DNA of 31,923 nt from an uncultured Clostridia bacterium (GCA_934647305.1 CAKUFI010000028.1:1-31923), one strand, 5' to 3'. Numbered from the stretch's first letter, positions 7,615-17,100 are shown. Made by a program: numbers and translations. The notes: a model not told the origin generated them from the letters alone.

Positions 7615-7824
7615 ATGGAAGAGGGCATCAGCAAAATCCTCGAACTGGGCGTCAGTCAGGGCATCTGGGCGGCTTTGTACATCTACCTGTTTTTTCGAAT
7701 GCTGCGGGAAAACAAGGCGCGCGAAGACCGCTACCAGGAGACCATTGACCGGCTGAGCGACAACATCGAGGGCGGGATCGAGAGGATCCAGGACAAGCTG
7801 GACAGCATGTCAGGCGGCAGCTGA
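7615..7824 (+). CDS. Small holin of the BhlA/UviB type
   Basis: The 69-residue protein has a short N-terminal helix, one membrane segment (about residues 14-29, GIWAALYIYLFFRMLR) and a charged coiled C-terminal half starting ENKAREDRYQ. This is the typical pattern of BhlA/UviB (bacteriocin-associated holin-like) proteins, which carry an ENKKREDRYQ-like motif right after the membrane helix. SD AAGGAGGG (7601-7608) lies six bases before the ATG. A two-codon mini-ORF with its own SD (7559-7582) precedes it. It probably gives the endopeptidase, and perhaps the Rhs toxin, a route across the membrane. Confidence 0.85.
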   Translation: MEEGISKILELGVSQGIWAALYIYLFFRMLRENKAREDRYQETIDRLSDNIEGGIERIQDKLDSMSGGS

Positions 7825-7881
7825 TTCCGGCGACAGACAAAACAGGCACAATCGACACCCAAAAGGAGAAAGGAAAAACAC

Positions 7882-10800
7882 ATGGAAAACAGGATTTCCG
7901 ACGTTCTGCGAAGGCAGGACGCAAATGAAACAATGAAAGAGCTGTTCGCCCGGGCGGCGGGCAGCGAGGACGTGGCCCTGCGCGGCGCGCACGTCAAGCA
8001 TTTTGATCTGGGCGGCGGTCGCCGTCAGGCAGTCGTCTACGCGGAGCCCGTGCACTTCCGCGACCCCGAAAGCGGCAGCTGGCGCGAGGTGGACAACACG
8101 CTGGAGGAAACGGTCACGATCACCGGCCGCCGGGTGCTCCGCAATCGCGCGGGCCGCGTGCGGATGGAGTTTCCGGTTCGTCTGGACGGCGGCAGCATGG
8201 CGTCCCTGACCGCCGACGGCAGAACCTTTGCCTGGCGCTTTGAGCAGGAACCGCAGCCCGTCCTCGCGGCGGTGCGCACCGGCCTTCAGCTGAAGAAGGA
8301 GCGACTGGCTCGACTGGCGCAGTCCCTGCCCCGGTTCGCCGGGCGCACGCTGGAGAGCCTCGAGGCCGCAGACCTGTCCGCCGAGCTGGAGAATGCGCAG
8401 GAGCGGCGCGCGGCGCTGCCCTGCCTGAGGGCCGAAAACACCTACGAAGGCGTGCTGCCCGGCGTGTCCGTTCGCTACACTGTGAACGGCGAGGCCCTGA
8501 AGGAGGACATCATCCTGGAAAACGCCGAGGCGCTGCATCTCGCGGCCCTTCGCCTGCCGCAGGAGTACGACTACGAGGTCACGGCGCGGCGCGAGCTGCT
8601 GGTGAAGGATCAGACGACGGGCAAGGCGCTTTTCCGCATGGACGCGCCGCTGGTTTACGACGCGGAGGGGAAGGAAACGGCCGCGCAGCCGGAGCTGGCC
8701 GACGCGGGGGAGTCTATCCGCCTGCAGTACCTGATCTCTGAGGCGTTCCTGTCCGAGGCCACCTTCCCCGTGACCATCGACCCGGTGGTGCGCACGGCGA
8801 CGACCGACGCGGCGGTGGCGGACACGTACATCTGGGAAAAGAACCCGGACACCAACTACGGCGACGTGTACCTCATGCGCTGCGGTCACGGCGAGGGCGG
8901 CGAGAGCATCGCGCTGGTTCGGTTTAAGCAGCTGATTGCCCTGCGCGCCTCCGACACCGTGATTTCCGCGCAGCTGCGTATGCACGAGCAGAGCTTCGGC
9001 AGCGACAGCGAGTACATGGGCTGCTACCCCATCAAAACCGCCTGGAGCGAGACCGGCGCGACCTGGAACAGCATGACCCCCGGAAATACCGACCACATTT
9101 CGGACGACATGCTCTCTTATGTGACCGGCACGACCGGCGACCGCTATTTCGACATCACCGAGCTGTACCGCGGCTGGTACCAGAAGGACGCGAACGGAAG
9201 CAGCCGCAACTTCGGCGTGGCCATCCGCTGCCCGGCCAGCGTGACCTCCGGCAACCGCTATGTCGAGTGGACCGCGTCCCGAAACAGTGCGGGCGGCACG
9301 CCCTGCCTGGTGGTCGACTACCTGTCCCACGCGGGCCGACAGGACTGGTGGCAGTATGAATCGCAGAGCTGCGGCCGTGCGGGCAGCGCTTATGTCGATC
9401 TGTTCAACGGCAATCTGGTCTATGAGCACGCGGACGGCGCGACGACCGGTTCCCGCCTGCCCGTCGCCTTTACGCACGTGTACAACAGCTGCCTGTCCGA
9501 GAGCAACCCGGTCTCCTGCGGCAATGGCTGGCGCACGAGTATGCACCAGCAGGTCAGCAGGCAGACCATTGGTTCCGCCAGCTACTACGTCTGGTTGGAC
9601 GGCGGCGCGACCGAGCACTACTTCAAGATCAGCGGTTCTCAGCCCTATGCGGACGAGGAGGGCATGAACCTGTCCCTGACGACCGGAAACAGTCAGCTGA
9701 CCATTACCGACCGGGGCGACACGCGGATGATTTTCCCGCTGCCCGCCGATTCTACCTGGCAGAACCTGACGCAGATCGTGGATTCCTGCGGCAACATGGC
9801 CGACCTGACCTATACGGGCGGCAAGCTGACCGCGGTCAACGACGGCTCCGGCCACAACTGCACGCTCAGCTACAACAGCGCCGGTCTGCTGGAAGAAATG
9901 CAGATCAAGGGCTGCCCCAAGGTGAGTTTCGACTACAGCGGCAGCAATCTGATTCGCATTTCCTATTCGGACGCGACCTCCGGCAGCACGGCGTTCACCT
10001 ATGAATCCGGCACGAATATGCTCACCGGCGCGCAGAATCTGGACGGCCAGAAGCTCACCATCGGGTACGAGGCGGCCAGCACCTACGACAGCGCCGCCAT
10101 CGACAGCTACGCCGCGCAGATTCGCCGCGTGACCTCGCTGGAAAAGACCGCCGGTTCACTGAAGGGCGCAAAGCAGCTGTTTGCGTACCGTCCGGGCGCC
10201 ACGAAGGTCACCGCCGTGACCGGAACCTCCGGCGACGCGGGCAAGGCGCTGACCTACGTCTTCAATCGGGCGGGCAACGTCACCTGCGTGTACGACGAGC
10301 TGGGCTACGCGCGCAGCAGCGCCTTCTCCAAGTCCGTGGCCAACCAGCAGACCGCCGCGTCCGCGCTTCGCCGCGCGGTGATGAACCGCCTGAGCGGGCT
10401 GGACTTTGCCTCCGGATGGACGCTATATAAAGGAAGCAACTCCGATACTTCGGCGCAGGACACGACTGCCCGCTGCCTGGGAATGCCCTCGCTGAAGCTG
10501 ACGAAGGCCTCCGCGGCGGAGACCCGGCAGGCGCAGAGCGTGACGATTCCGACTGCGGGTACATATACCTTCTCGGCCTATGTGAAGCTCACCGCGTCCT
10601 GCACGGGCGGCCTGTTCCTGCGCATTCGCAGCGGCAGCAGTGTCTGGACGAGCCGCGCGGCCACGCAGCCGACCGCCTCCTGCGGCACAGGTACCGCCTG
10701 CGAGGGCTGGGATCGCCTGTACGTGACGGCGACACTCCCCGCGGGCAGCGCGGCGGTCGAGCTGGTCAGCGCGTCTCCGTCCGGAAGCGGCTGGTTCGCC

Positions 10801-13800
10801 TGCCCGCAGCTGGAAACAGGCGGCGTGCCCAACCACGCAAACCTGCTGACGAACGGCGATTTCTCCGGCGGCGCGACCGGCTGGACGGCCTATGGCGGCA
10901 GCGACAGCGCCCTGAACGGCGTGGTCAGCGACTCGCTCGGCCTGCCTGCAGGTCTGAGCGGAAACGCCCTGCGCATCGCGAGCGCCTGCAATCTGAACGA
11001 CGCGGAGCAGCGCCAGAGCGTCTCGATCAAGGGCGCGGCGGGCGACGTGTTCGTGCTCGGCGGCTGGGTGAAGTCCCAGTCGGTGACCAGCGGCGGCACG
11101 CACTTCAAGCCCAGCCTGCGCCTGCGCTTCCGCAGCGGCAGCACGTGGACCGATTCGGCCTATTGTGAGTTTGAGCCGCAGCGCGCGGACTGGCTGTTCG
11201 GCCAGTGGGCGGTGGCCGCGCCGAGCGCCTATAGCGAGGTGCAGTTCGTGTTCCGCTACGCGCGGAATCAGGGCACGGCGATGTTCACCAACCTGTTCCT
11301 GCACCGCGAGGAGTTCGGCCAGAGCTTTGCCTACGACGGCAGCAACCGGCTGACCGGCGTCTCGACGCTGTCCGCGCAGAAATCGGCGATGGGCTACGAC
11401 AGCGCGCACAACCTGACCTCGTACCGGCAGCCGGGCGCGCCGGAGAGCGCGAAGTACACGATGAACTACGGCTCCTCGACCGACGAGCGAAAGAAGCACC
11501 TGCTGCTGTCCAGCGTGACCCCGATGGGCCAGCGCGATGTGTACACCTACGATTCCTTCGGCAACAGCCTGACCGGCGTGCGCCAGAAGTCCGGCGACAG
11601 CGCGTACATCCGCACCGAGACCGCCTACGACGCATCCGGCGCGTATGCCGTGCAGGCGAAGGACGCGCGAGGCCACGCAGTCACACGCAACGTGGACGCG
11701 GAAACCGGCCTGCTGACCAGCGTCACTGACCCGAACGGGCAGACGGTCAGCTATGCCTACGACGCCTCTAAGCGCGTGACCGGCGTGCAGACCACGGCGG
11801 GCGGCAAAACCTACAAGAACGCCTACACCTACTCGAACGACCGCATCCAGAAGGTGCAGCACAACACGACCAGCGACACGCCGGATGTGGAGTATACCTT
11901 CGGCTACGACGCGCTGGGCCGCAAGACCACGGTGAAGGTGGGCAGCCAGACGCTCTCGACGAACGTGTACGCCTCCGACCGCAGCGGTCTGCTCTCCGAA
12001 GTACAGTACGGCAACGGCGGGAAGGTGAAGTACGCCTATGACGCGTACGACCGGCTGACCGGCGTGCGGTATGACGGCGAGACCTCCGACCGCTACGCCT
12101 ACGAATACGGCGCGGACGGCCAGGCCAGCGTGGTGCGGGACAACAGCCTGGGGCGCGTGGCGCAGACGGCCTGCGACCTGTCCGGGCGGGCGACCGAGAG
12201 CCAGCTGCGCGACGCGAGCGGCAATGTGCTGTACCGCGCGGGCATGACCTACGACGCGAGAAACCGCCTGACCGGGCTGAACGAAACGGCGAACGGGCAG
12301 GCGCACGCGACGACCTATGCCTACGACAACGACAACCGCGTGACCGGCATGACCTTCGACGGCGGCAACGCCATCAGCTACACCTACGACAGCCTGGGCC
12401 GCATCGCCAGTCGCACGGCCAGTCCGCTGAGCACGACCTACGGCTACGTTGCGGGCGGCTACGGCACGGGCAGCACCACGCCGCTGGTTGCATCCATCCA
12501 GCAGACGGCCATCCCGTTCAGCTACGCCTATGACAGCCGCGGGAACATCATTTCCGAGACCCGCAGCGGCCAGACCACGACCTACGAGTATGACGCGCTG
12601 GGCCAGCTCATTCGCGTGAACGACCCGCACGAGAACGCGACGTGGGTGTATGCCTACGACCGCGGCGGCAACATGACCAGTAAGGTGCGCTACGCGTACA
12701 CTACCGGCACGCCGAGCGGCGGCCAGACGACTGCCTTCACCTATGACAGCGCGTGGAAGGACAGACTGACGGCGAGCGGCCAGTACCCGCTGACCTACGA
12801 CGCGATTGGCAACCTGAAGAGTTACGGCGGCTGGACGTTCGAGTGGGAAGCCGGGCGGCAGCTGAAGCGGCAGACGCAGAACGCGACGGTCGTGACCTAC
12901 GACTACGACCACAACGGCCTGCGCGTGCGCAAGACGGTGGCCAACACCAGCGGCTATGTCTACACCACGTACAACTACATCTGGCACGGCGGTCAGCTGG
13001 CGCACATGACGAAGGGCACGGACGAGCTGCACTTCTTCTACGATGCGCAGGGCCGTCCCGCGAAGGTGGATTACAACGGAGTTATCTATACCTACGTCCA
13101 CAATTTGCAGGGAGATATCGTCGGCATCCTTGACGGGAACGGCACGGTTGTGGTAGAATACAAGTACAGCGCATGGGGCACACAGCTGAGCCGCACGGGC
13201 GAGCTGGCGAACACGCTGGGCTACGCGAACCCGTTCCGCTACCGCGGGTATATCTATGACGACGAGACGTGGATGTACTGGCTGAGAAGCCGGTACTACT
13301 ACCCCGAACTGCATAGGTTCATCAATGCGGACGAACTGCTGGGTGTTGTCGGCGGCCTGACGACGCATAACGCCTACGCTTACTGCGCAAACGCTCCGGT
13401 TGACAGAGCGGATCATTCCGGCTATTTTGCCGCGAAGATGCTTTCGGAGGACGAGGACGGCATTCCGGGGCCGACGAACAACCTTAGCGGCGGCGCAACT
13501 GGTATGGGATATGTCGTTGGCGGCATTGTCTCAGGCGTGACAGATGGTCCAATAAAGAAACGCAAGGGCGATATTTCTGACGCTGAGAAAACAAAAATCT
13601 ATCGTTATGGTGCGGATAAAGGTGTGGAGCAGTATGTGCCAACAAAAGCCGATGTAGCCTCAGAGGTCACTGCGAATCAGAAGTTTGCGGAGACAAATGT
13701 ACCGCAAAATCCGGTAGGATTGTCTTTCAGTCTGAAATATAAAACTAACTCGATTATGACGACTATTGAGGATGTTAATAACACAGGAATTTTGAAAGCT

Positions 13801-13929
13801 GTGATAGACGGAAAATTCCATGTGACAGTTTTCCCTACAGACGGTACAACAATTCGACAATGGCACGACATGGGTGTGGATTCCAGGTATTCGCAGGTGC
13901 TCATGCAGATATCGACAATCTGCAAGTGA
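7882..13929 (+). CDS. Rhs/YD-repeat polymorphic toxin with DNRLRE domain
   Basis: This 2015-residue protein has no signal peptide. An N-terminal region (about 1-300) is followed by a DNRLRE-type domain (about 305-483), common in secreted Rhs proteins of Gram-positives. Next come a DUF6531/Rhs entry region (about 507 on) and two carbohydrate-binding-like segments (about 837-985 and 987-1140, the second starting NLLTNGDFSGGATGW). YD repeats run from about 1147, and the Rhs core (GYIYDDETWMYWLRSRYY) ends near 1817. From about 1849 the sequence becomes lower in GC and unique: this is the toxin tip (about 167 residues). I do not recognise the tip; it contains TTIEDVNNTGILKAV and IRQWHDMG. SD AAGGAGAAAGG precedes the ATG. 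An immunity candidate follows 12 bases downstream. Confidence 0.93.
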   Translation: MENRISDVLRRQDANETMKELFARAAGSEDVALRGAHVKHFDLGGGRRQAVVYAEPVHFRDPESGSWREVDNTLEETVTITGRRVLRNRAGRVRMEFPVRLDGGSMASLTADGRTFAWRFEQEPQPVLAAVRTGLQLKKERLARLAQSLPRFAGRTLESLEAADLSAELENAQERRAALPCLRAENTYEGVLPGVSVRYTVNGEALKEDIILENAEALHLAALRLPQEYDYEVTARRELLVKDQTTGKALFRMDAPLVYDAEGKETAAQPELADAGESIRLQYLISEAFLSEATFPVTIDPVVRTATTDAAVADTYIWEKNPDTNYGDVYLMRCGHGEGGESIALVRFKQLIALRASDTVISAQLRMHEQSFGSDSEYMGCYPIKTAWSETGATWNSMTPGNTDHISDDMLSYVTGTTGDRYFDITELYRGWYQKDANGSSRNFGVAIRCPASVTSGNRYVEWTASRNSAGGTPCLVVDYLSHAGRQDWWQYESQSCGRAGSAYVDLFNGNLVYEHADGATTGSRLPVAFTHVYNSCLSESNPVSCGNGWRTSMHQQVSRQTIGSASYYVWLDGGATEHYFKISGSQPYADEEGMNLSLTTGNSQLTITDRGDTRMIFPLPADSTWQNLTQIVDSCGNMADLTYTGGKLTAVNDGSGHNCTLSYNSAGLLEEMQIKGCPKVSFDYSGSNLIRISYSDATSGSTAFTYESGTNMLTGAQNLDGQKLTIGYEAASTYDSAAIDSYAAQIRRVTSLEKTAGSLKGAKQLFAYRPGATKVTAVTGTSGDAGKALTYVFNRAGNVTCVYDELGYARSSAFSKSVANQQTAASALRRAVMNRLSGLDFASGWTLYKGSNSDTSAQDTTARCLGMPSLKLTKASAAETRQAQSVTIPTAGTYTFSAYVKLTASCTGGLFLRIRSGSSVWTSRAATQPTASCGTGTACEGWDRLYVTATLPAGSAAVELVSASPSGSGWFACPQLETGGVPNHANLLTNGDFSGGATGWTAYGGSDSALNGVVSDSLGLPAGLSGNALRIASACNLNDAEQRQSVSIKGAAGDVFVLGGWVKSQSVTSGGTHFKPSLRLRFRSGSTWTDSAYCEFEPQRADWLFGQWAVAAPSAYSEVQFVFRYARNQGTAMFTNLFLHREEFGQSFAYDGSNRLTGVSTLSAQKSAMGYDSAHNLTSYRQPGAPESAKYTMNYGSSTDERKKHLLLSSVTPMGQRDVYTYDSFGNSLTGVRQKSGDSAYIRTETAYDASGAYAVQAKDARGHAVTRNVDAETGLLTSVTDPNGQTVSYAYDASKRVTGVQTTAGGKTYKNAYTYSNDRIQKVQHNTTSDTPDVEYTFGYDALGRKTTVKVGSQTLSTNVYASDRSGLLSEVQYGNGGKVKYAYDAYDRLTGVRYDGETSDRYAYEYGADGQASVVRDNSLGRVAQTACDLSGRATESQLRDASGNVLYRAGMTYDARNRLTGLNETANGQAHATTYAYDNDNRVTGMTFDGGNAISYTYDSLGRIASRTASPLSTTYGYVAGGYGTGSTTPLVASIQQTAIPFSYAYDSRGNIISETRSGQTTTYEYDALGQLIRVNDPHENATWVYAYDRGGNMTSKVRYAYTTGTPSGGQTTAFTYDSAWKDRLTASGQYPLTYDAIGNLKSYGGWTFEWEAGRQLKRQTQNATVVTYDYDHNGLRVRKTVANTSGYVYTTYNYIWHGGQLAHMTKGTDELHFFYDAQGRPAKVDYNGVIYTYVHNLQGDIVGILDGNGTVVVEYKYSAWGTQLSRTGELANTLGYANPFRYRGYIYDDETWMYWLRSRYYYPELHRFINADELLGVVGGLTTHNAYAYCANAPVDRADHSGYFAAKMLSEDEDGIPGPTNNLSGGATGMGYVVGGIVSGVTDGPIKKRKGDISDAEKTKIYRYGADKGVEQYVPTKADVASEVTANQKFAETNVPQNPVGLSFSLKYKTNSIMTTIEDVNNTGILKAVIDGKFHVTVFPTDGTTIRQWHDMGVDSRYSQVLMQISTICK
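11236..13322 (+). repeat. 2.1-kb Rhs core duplication, copy 1
   Basis: This part of the main Rhs gene aligns without gaps to 19132-21218 (offset 7896). From 11236 to about 12486 I see no difference; from there to the end there are scattered, mostly synonymous changes. The duplication ends at the codons for HRFI, just before the variable tip. Confidence 0.9.
13130..13159 (+). promoter_or_regulatory. Promoter-like sequence inside the Rhs core (main gene)
   Basis: TTGACG (13130-13135), an 18-base spacer and TAGAAT (13154-13159) with an extended TG before the -10 lie within codons for LDGNGTVVVEY. It precedes the toxin tip and immunity gene. The same element opens four orphan cassettes and occurs internally in cassette E. 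Confidence 0.5.
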
Positions 13930-13941
13930 GGTGATACGAAT

Positions 13942-14739
13942 ATGGTAGACATTGACGCTATCCTGAATATGCTTGACGATCGCAACCCGCCGGAGGTGCA
14001 GGAACACGGAATCGAATTAACGGATACCATTTCTGCACTGAACGTGTTGGTCATGCCCTTTGGCGGGGCGTGCGGGCCTCATTTGTGGGAAAATTGTGCG
14101 AAGGCGATCTGCAAACGCAGCGATCGAACGCTCTGCCGCTACGGATACAACCTGCTCCCATGGCTCAGAGATATGAGCTGTCCCGGCGCGCAGCGGATCA
14201 GACAACGCCTGCTCAGGATCGGTGATAAAAGGCAGATCGAATGGGCGCTCAGGATGCAGCTGCAAAATGCGCGGGCCGCCGGGGATGAACAGTGGCTCAT
14301 GGCGCTCAATGAGCTTCAAAAGGCCTGCGATGCGGAAAAAGAACAGAAGACATGCCGCTCCATCGACGAGCTGTACGAAATGCTCTCCTGGAATCAGCCG
14401 GAGGAGATTCAGCAAAGAGCCATTGAAGAGGCTGGAACCGTCAAAAACCTGTACCTTTTTCTTCAGCCATGCGGAAAAGATATCTGGGAGAATTGCGCAG
14501 AGGTGCTCTTTCGGCACACCGACGAGGAGCTTGAACCCTATCTGGAGGGAATGTTTCGCTGGCTGATCGACCTGAACTGGCCAGGCGCGGAGCGTATCCA
14601 GGAGCGCCTGAGACAGTATAAGGACAAGGCGCAGTTACACCGCCTCGCAGGGCAAATCGATCAGAAGTATGCGCGGGCAGACAAAAAGGATCGTTGGGAA
14701 ATCGACTCAATGTTAGCATGGTTACGGGAAGTGCTCTGA
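13942..14739 (+). CDS. Putative immunity protein A, two-repeat, DUF5071-like
   Basis: The 265-residue protein starts 12 bases after the Rhs stop, with a GAGGTGAT SD. It consists of two related helical halves (about 1-130 and 140-265). Compare LWENCAKAI / IWENCAEVL, and LPWLRDMSCPGAQRI / FRWLIDLNWPGAERI. The latter motif resembles DUF5071-type proteins, often found beside polymorphic toxins. By position it should neutralise the tip of the main Rhs protein. It is cytoplasmic, with no signal or membrane segment. It is unrelated to the immunity proteins of the orphan cassettes downstream. Confidence 0.75.
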   Translation: MVDIDAILNMLDDRNPPEVQEHGIELTDTISALNVLVMPFGGACGPHLWENCAKAICKRSDRTLCRYGYNLLPWLRDMSCPGAQRIRQRLLRIGDKRQIEWALRMQLQNARAAGDEQWLMALNELQKACDAEKEQKTCRSIDELYEMLSWNQPEEIQQRAIEEAGTVKNLYLFLQPCGKDIWENCAEVLFRHTDEELEPYLEGMFRWLIDLNWPGAERIQERLRQYKDKAQLHRLAGQIDQKYARADKKDRWEIDSMLAWLREVL

Positions 14740-14761
14740 GCGCTTTCAAAGACTAACCCAA

Positions 14762-14790
14762 CGCCCCGCCCTCACCGGCGGGGCGTTTCT
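14762..14790 (+). terminator. Cassette-junction hairpin 1
   Basis: CGCCCCGCC (14762-14770) pairs with GGCGGGGCG (14777-14785) around the loop CTCACC and is followed by TTTCT. It separates immunity gene A from cassette B. Near-identical hairpins close each further cassette. Confidence 0.8.
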
Positions 14791-14804
14791 CATGCCATAA
14801 CGCC

Positions 14805-14834
14805 TTGACGCGAACGGCACGGTTGTGGTAGAAT
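14805..14834 (+). promoter_or_regulatory. Junction promoter candidate, cassette B
   Basis: TTGACG (14805-14810), 18 bases, TGG-TAGAAT (-10 at 14829-14834). Homology to the Rhs core begins two bases before the -35. An in-frame ATG CCA TAA lies just upstream, so the Rhs tip cannot be read through from that ATG. Confidence 0.55.
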
Positions 14835-15631
14835 ACAAGTACAGCGCATGGGGCACACAGCTGAGCCGCACGGGCGAGCTGGCGAACACGCTTGGCTACG
14901 CGAACCCGTTCCGCTACCGCGGCTACATCTACGACGATGAGACGTGGATGTACTGGCTGCGCAGCCGGTATTACTACCCCGAGCTGCATCGGTTCATTTC
15001 GGCGGATAGCGTGATGGACGGCGCGCGTCTATTCAGCGCCAACCTGTATGCCTATTGCAAGAATGCGCCGGTGAACCGTGAGGACCAAAACGGGCACGCT
15101 GATGCTGCCATATACTCGGAGGATAGATACGAAAAGAACTACCGTTACGCTGGCGGCGGTGGTAGCAGCGGTAAGTTTATTGGACCGGTCATCGGCATAG
15201 CGCTTGGACTTGGAATAAGCGTCCCACTGTATAAAACAAATGGAAAACACGTAACCCAAAGCCGGGCGGAGTCCACAATAGGCTCAGATTCAGAGGTGGA
15301 TGGGAAGTACTATGTGGCTATTGCACTTTGGGATGCATTCCCCATTCTTATTCCCAAGGCGATGAACTTTCATGAAGCACTCATCGCGGCGCGTGTACAG
15401 CTGACCGCCGAAACTGTACTGGATATTTTTTACGAAACCTATCCGTTTGCGCAAAGGATGCAAAAAGTCGCTGCATTCGGCATTTACACACGCCGCGAAA
15501 AGGATGCTGAAAAGCTGGCGAGCAAGCTGGGCAGATATGAGTATGACTGGCACGGCATAGGCCTTCGACACTACAACATCAGGAGTACAGCGCTTGACCG
15601 TAATCTCATTCACGTTTGGTTTTTCTGCTAA
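14825..15631 (+). CDS. Orphan Rhs core plus toxin tip, cassette B
   Basis: The frame is open from 14801, directly after the stop TAA (14798-14800). It contains about 95 residues of Rhs core (from LDANGTVVVEYKYS to NAPV) and then a new tip of about 174 residues. No ribosome binding site precedes the GTG at 14825, and that GTG would lie upstream of a transcript from the junction promoter. The tip is therefore probably silent. The tip has a Gly-rich hydrophobic segment (KFIGPVIGIALGLGISV), the linker QSRAE and a C-terminal domain with GKYYVAIAL, FGIYTRREKDAEKLA, LRHYNI and HVWFF. This domain is shared with cassettes C to F. The toxic activity is not recognised. Confidence 0.75.
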   Translation: MVEYKYSAWGTQLSRTGELANTLGYANPFRYRGYIYDDETWMYWLRSRYYYPELHRFISADSVMDGARLFSANLYAYCKNAPVNREDQNGHADAAIYSEDRYEKNYRYAGGGGSSGKFIGPVIGIALGLGISVPLYKTNGKHVTQSRAESTIGSDSEVDGKYYVAIALWDAFPILIPKAMNFHEALIAARVQLTAETVLDIFYETYPFAQRMQKVAAFGIYTRREKDAEKLASKLGRYEYDWHGIGLRHYNIRSTALDRNLIHVWFFC

Positions 15632-15652
15632 GAAGAAAGGAGAGTTGGCACT

Positions 15653-16144
15653 GTGAAGATTAAAAAATGGGATGCCATCGAGTCGATGGATTTCGGCGGC
15701 TACATCGAATTGGCCACAGGACGCTATATCCCCGCAGAATGGTACTCGAATCAGCAGAAGGAACCGGAGTTTCAAACAGGATTAAGCCATGAGGACTATA
15801 TGCGTCTGGATACAGATATGGTGAACTACCTGAGAGTGCCCGTGTTTCGCTGCTCTGTATTGGCAGCTCGAACAGCCTTGAGTATGGGTGTCTCTCGCGA
15901 AAAGCTGATTGAACTCGGCATGAACAAGACGGTATACTGGGATCTCTTTTATCCGAATGACCAGGGAGTGGAGCCCGGGTGTGAATATCCAGATGATGAA
16001 TATTCAGCAAGTGTCAACATTACTGAATATATGAAGGAAGCAGACCGATTGATTGAATTCGTAAAAAAAGGAAGGATACTGTTAATGCGTTACGTTCGTG
16101 AGTGGTACGCCGTCTATGACATTGAAGTAGTGGACGAAGACTAA
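15653..16144 (+). CDS. Putative immunity protein B
   Basis: This is a 163-residue cytoplasmic protein with a GTG start; AAAGGAGAG lies about nine bases upstream. It shares a family pattern with the immunity proteins of cassettes D, E and F: GGYI..TGRYIPAEW near residues 14-30, EDYMRLD near 47, and WDLFYP near 100. Overall it is much more divergent than those three are from one another. Together with the diverged tip B, this fits a coevolved toxin/immunity pair. The family is not one I can name. Confidence 0.7.
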   Translation: MKIKKWDAIESMDFGGYIELATGRYIPAEWYSNQQKEPEFQTGLSHEDYMRLDTDMVNYLRVPVFRCSVLAARTALSMGVSREKLIELGMNKTVYWDLFYPNDQGVEPGCEYPDDEYSASVNITEYMKEADRLIEFVKKGRILLMRYVREWYAVYDIEVVDED

Positions 16145-16149
16145 TACCT

Positions 16150-16177
16150 CGCCCCGCCTTCCCCGGCGGGGCTTTTC
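16150..16177 (+). terminator. Cassette-junction hairpin 2
   Basis: GCCCCGCC (16151-16158) pairs with GGCGGGGC (16165-16172) around TTCCCC and is followed by TTTTCTCATG. It starts six bases after the immunity B stop. Confidence 0.8.
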
Positions 16178-16192
16178 TCATGCCATAATTCC

Positions 16193-16222
16193 TTGACGCG
16201 AATGGCACGGTTGTGGTAGAAT
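16193..16222 (+). promoter_or_regulatory. Junction promoter candidate, cassette C
   Basis: TTGACG (16193-16198), 18 bases, TGG-TAGAAT (-10 at 16217-16222). It is preceded by ATG CCA TAA, as in cassette B. Confidence 0.55.
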
Positions 16223-17088
16223 ACAAGTACAACGCGTGGGGTACCCAGCTGAGCCGCACGGGCGAGCTGGCGAATACGCTGGGCTACGCGAACCCGTTCC
16301 GCTACCGCGGCTACATCTACGACGACGAGACGTGGATGTACTGGCTGCGCAGCAGGTATTACTACCCGGAGCTGCATCGGTTCATTTCGGCGGATAACGT
16401 GATGGACGGCGCGGGTCTCTTCGGCGCCAACCTGTACGCCTACTGCAAGAATGCGCCGGTGGGAGCGAGCGACCCGTCCGGGCATACTGCGGCGGGCGCG
16501 GTATTGCAGCAATCTGGTGCCGCAGCGCAGATACTCATTGGCGCATTGGGTAGTGCCGCCGCCGCTGCTGCTTCTCCATGGTTGTTGGCAGTTGCGTGCG
16601 TTGGCGGTCTTCTGATGCTAGCGGGTGCTGCCAGTAATACTCATACCAATGCAAGATCACGAACGGAAATCAGGTCAGCGCTTCTTTCGGCAAGCTATGG
16701 TGATGCGAATGCTCGTGACCATAGCTATAACACTGGAGATTACTATGCAGCTTTTACCATTCAGTATCCTGGCGTGAATTTTGTGAGCCTTTATTATCTC
16801 AAGGAACCGCTCACGCTGGATGAGGCAGTAGACCTCCTTACATTCGATGCTCTGATTGGGGCGTTGTCGCGTGCGTATGGGTTTAGGAGCAGCGAGTTTG
16901 GGATTTACACTGACACGGAAGGAGCAGCGAGCGCCTTGGCAGCTGCTACCAACGGCTCGATCGATTTTGAAAACCACGCGAAGAAAGGATGCCGTCCAGG
17001 CGATTACTACACGCACTATCATGCATTTGCACCTATACATGGACCGCATATCTGGTTCGGACCTCCCACTACCATTTTGTATAATTAA
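16213..17088 (+). CDS. Orphan Rhs core plus toxin tip, cassette C
   Basis: This is an orphan frame with no ribosome binding site before the GTG and a TAA eight codons upstream of it. About 95 residues of Rhs core end at DPSGH. A hydrophobic Ala-rich lead follows (two likely membrane helices, about residues 100-145), then a linker with SRTE. The C-terminal domain has GDYYAAFTIQ, FGIYTDTEGAASALA, a longer YYTHYHAF and HIWFGPP. The HYH...HIWFG ending is a commoner form of the ending seen as HYN...HFWY in cassettes D to F, so one toxin family is likely. Its enzymatic activity is not recognised. The SD of the immunity gene overlaps the TAA stop. Confidence 0.75.
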   Translation: MVEYKYNAWGTQLSRTGELANTLGYANPFRYRGYIYDDETWMYWLRSRYYYPELHRFISADNVMDGAGLFGANLYAYCKNAPVGASDPSGHTAAGAVLQQSGAAAQILIGALGSAAAAAASPWLLAVACVGGLLMLAGAASNTHTNARSRTEIRSALLSASYGDANARDHSYNTGDYYAAFTIQYPGVNFVSLYYLKEPLTLDEAVDLLTFDALIGALSRAYGFRSSEFGIYTDTEGAASALAAATNGSIDFENHAKKGCRPGDYYTHYHAFAPIHGPHIWFGPPTTILYN

Positions 17089-17100
17089 GGAGGCAGTACT

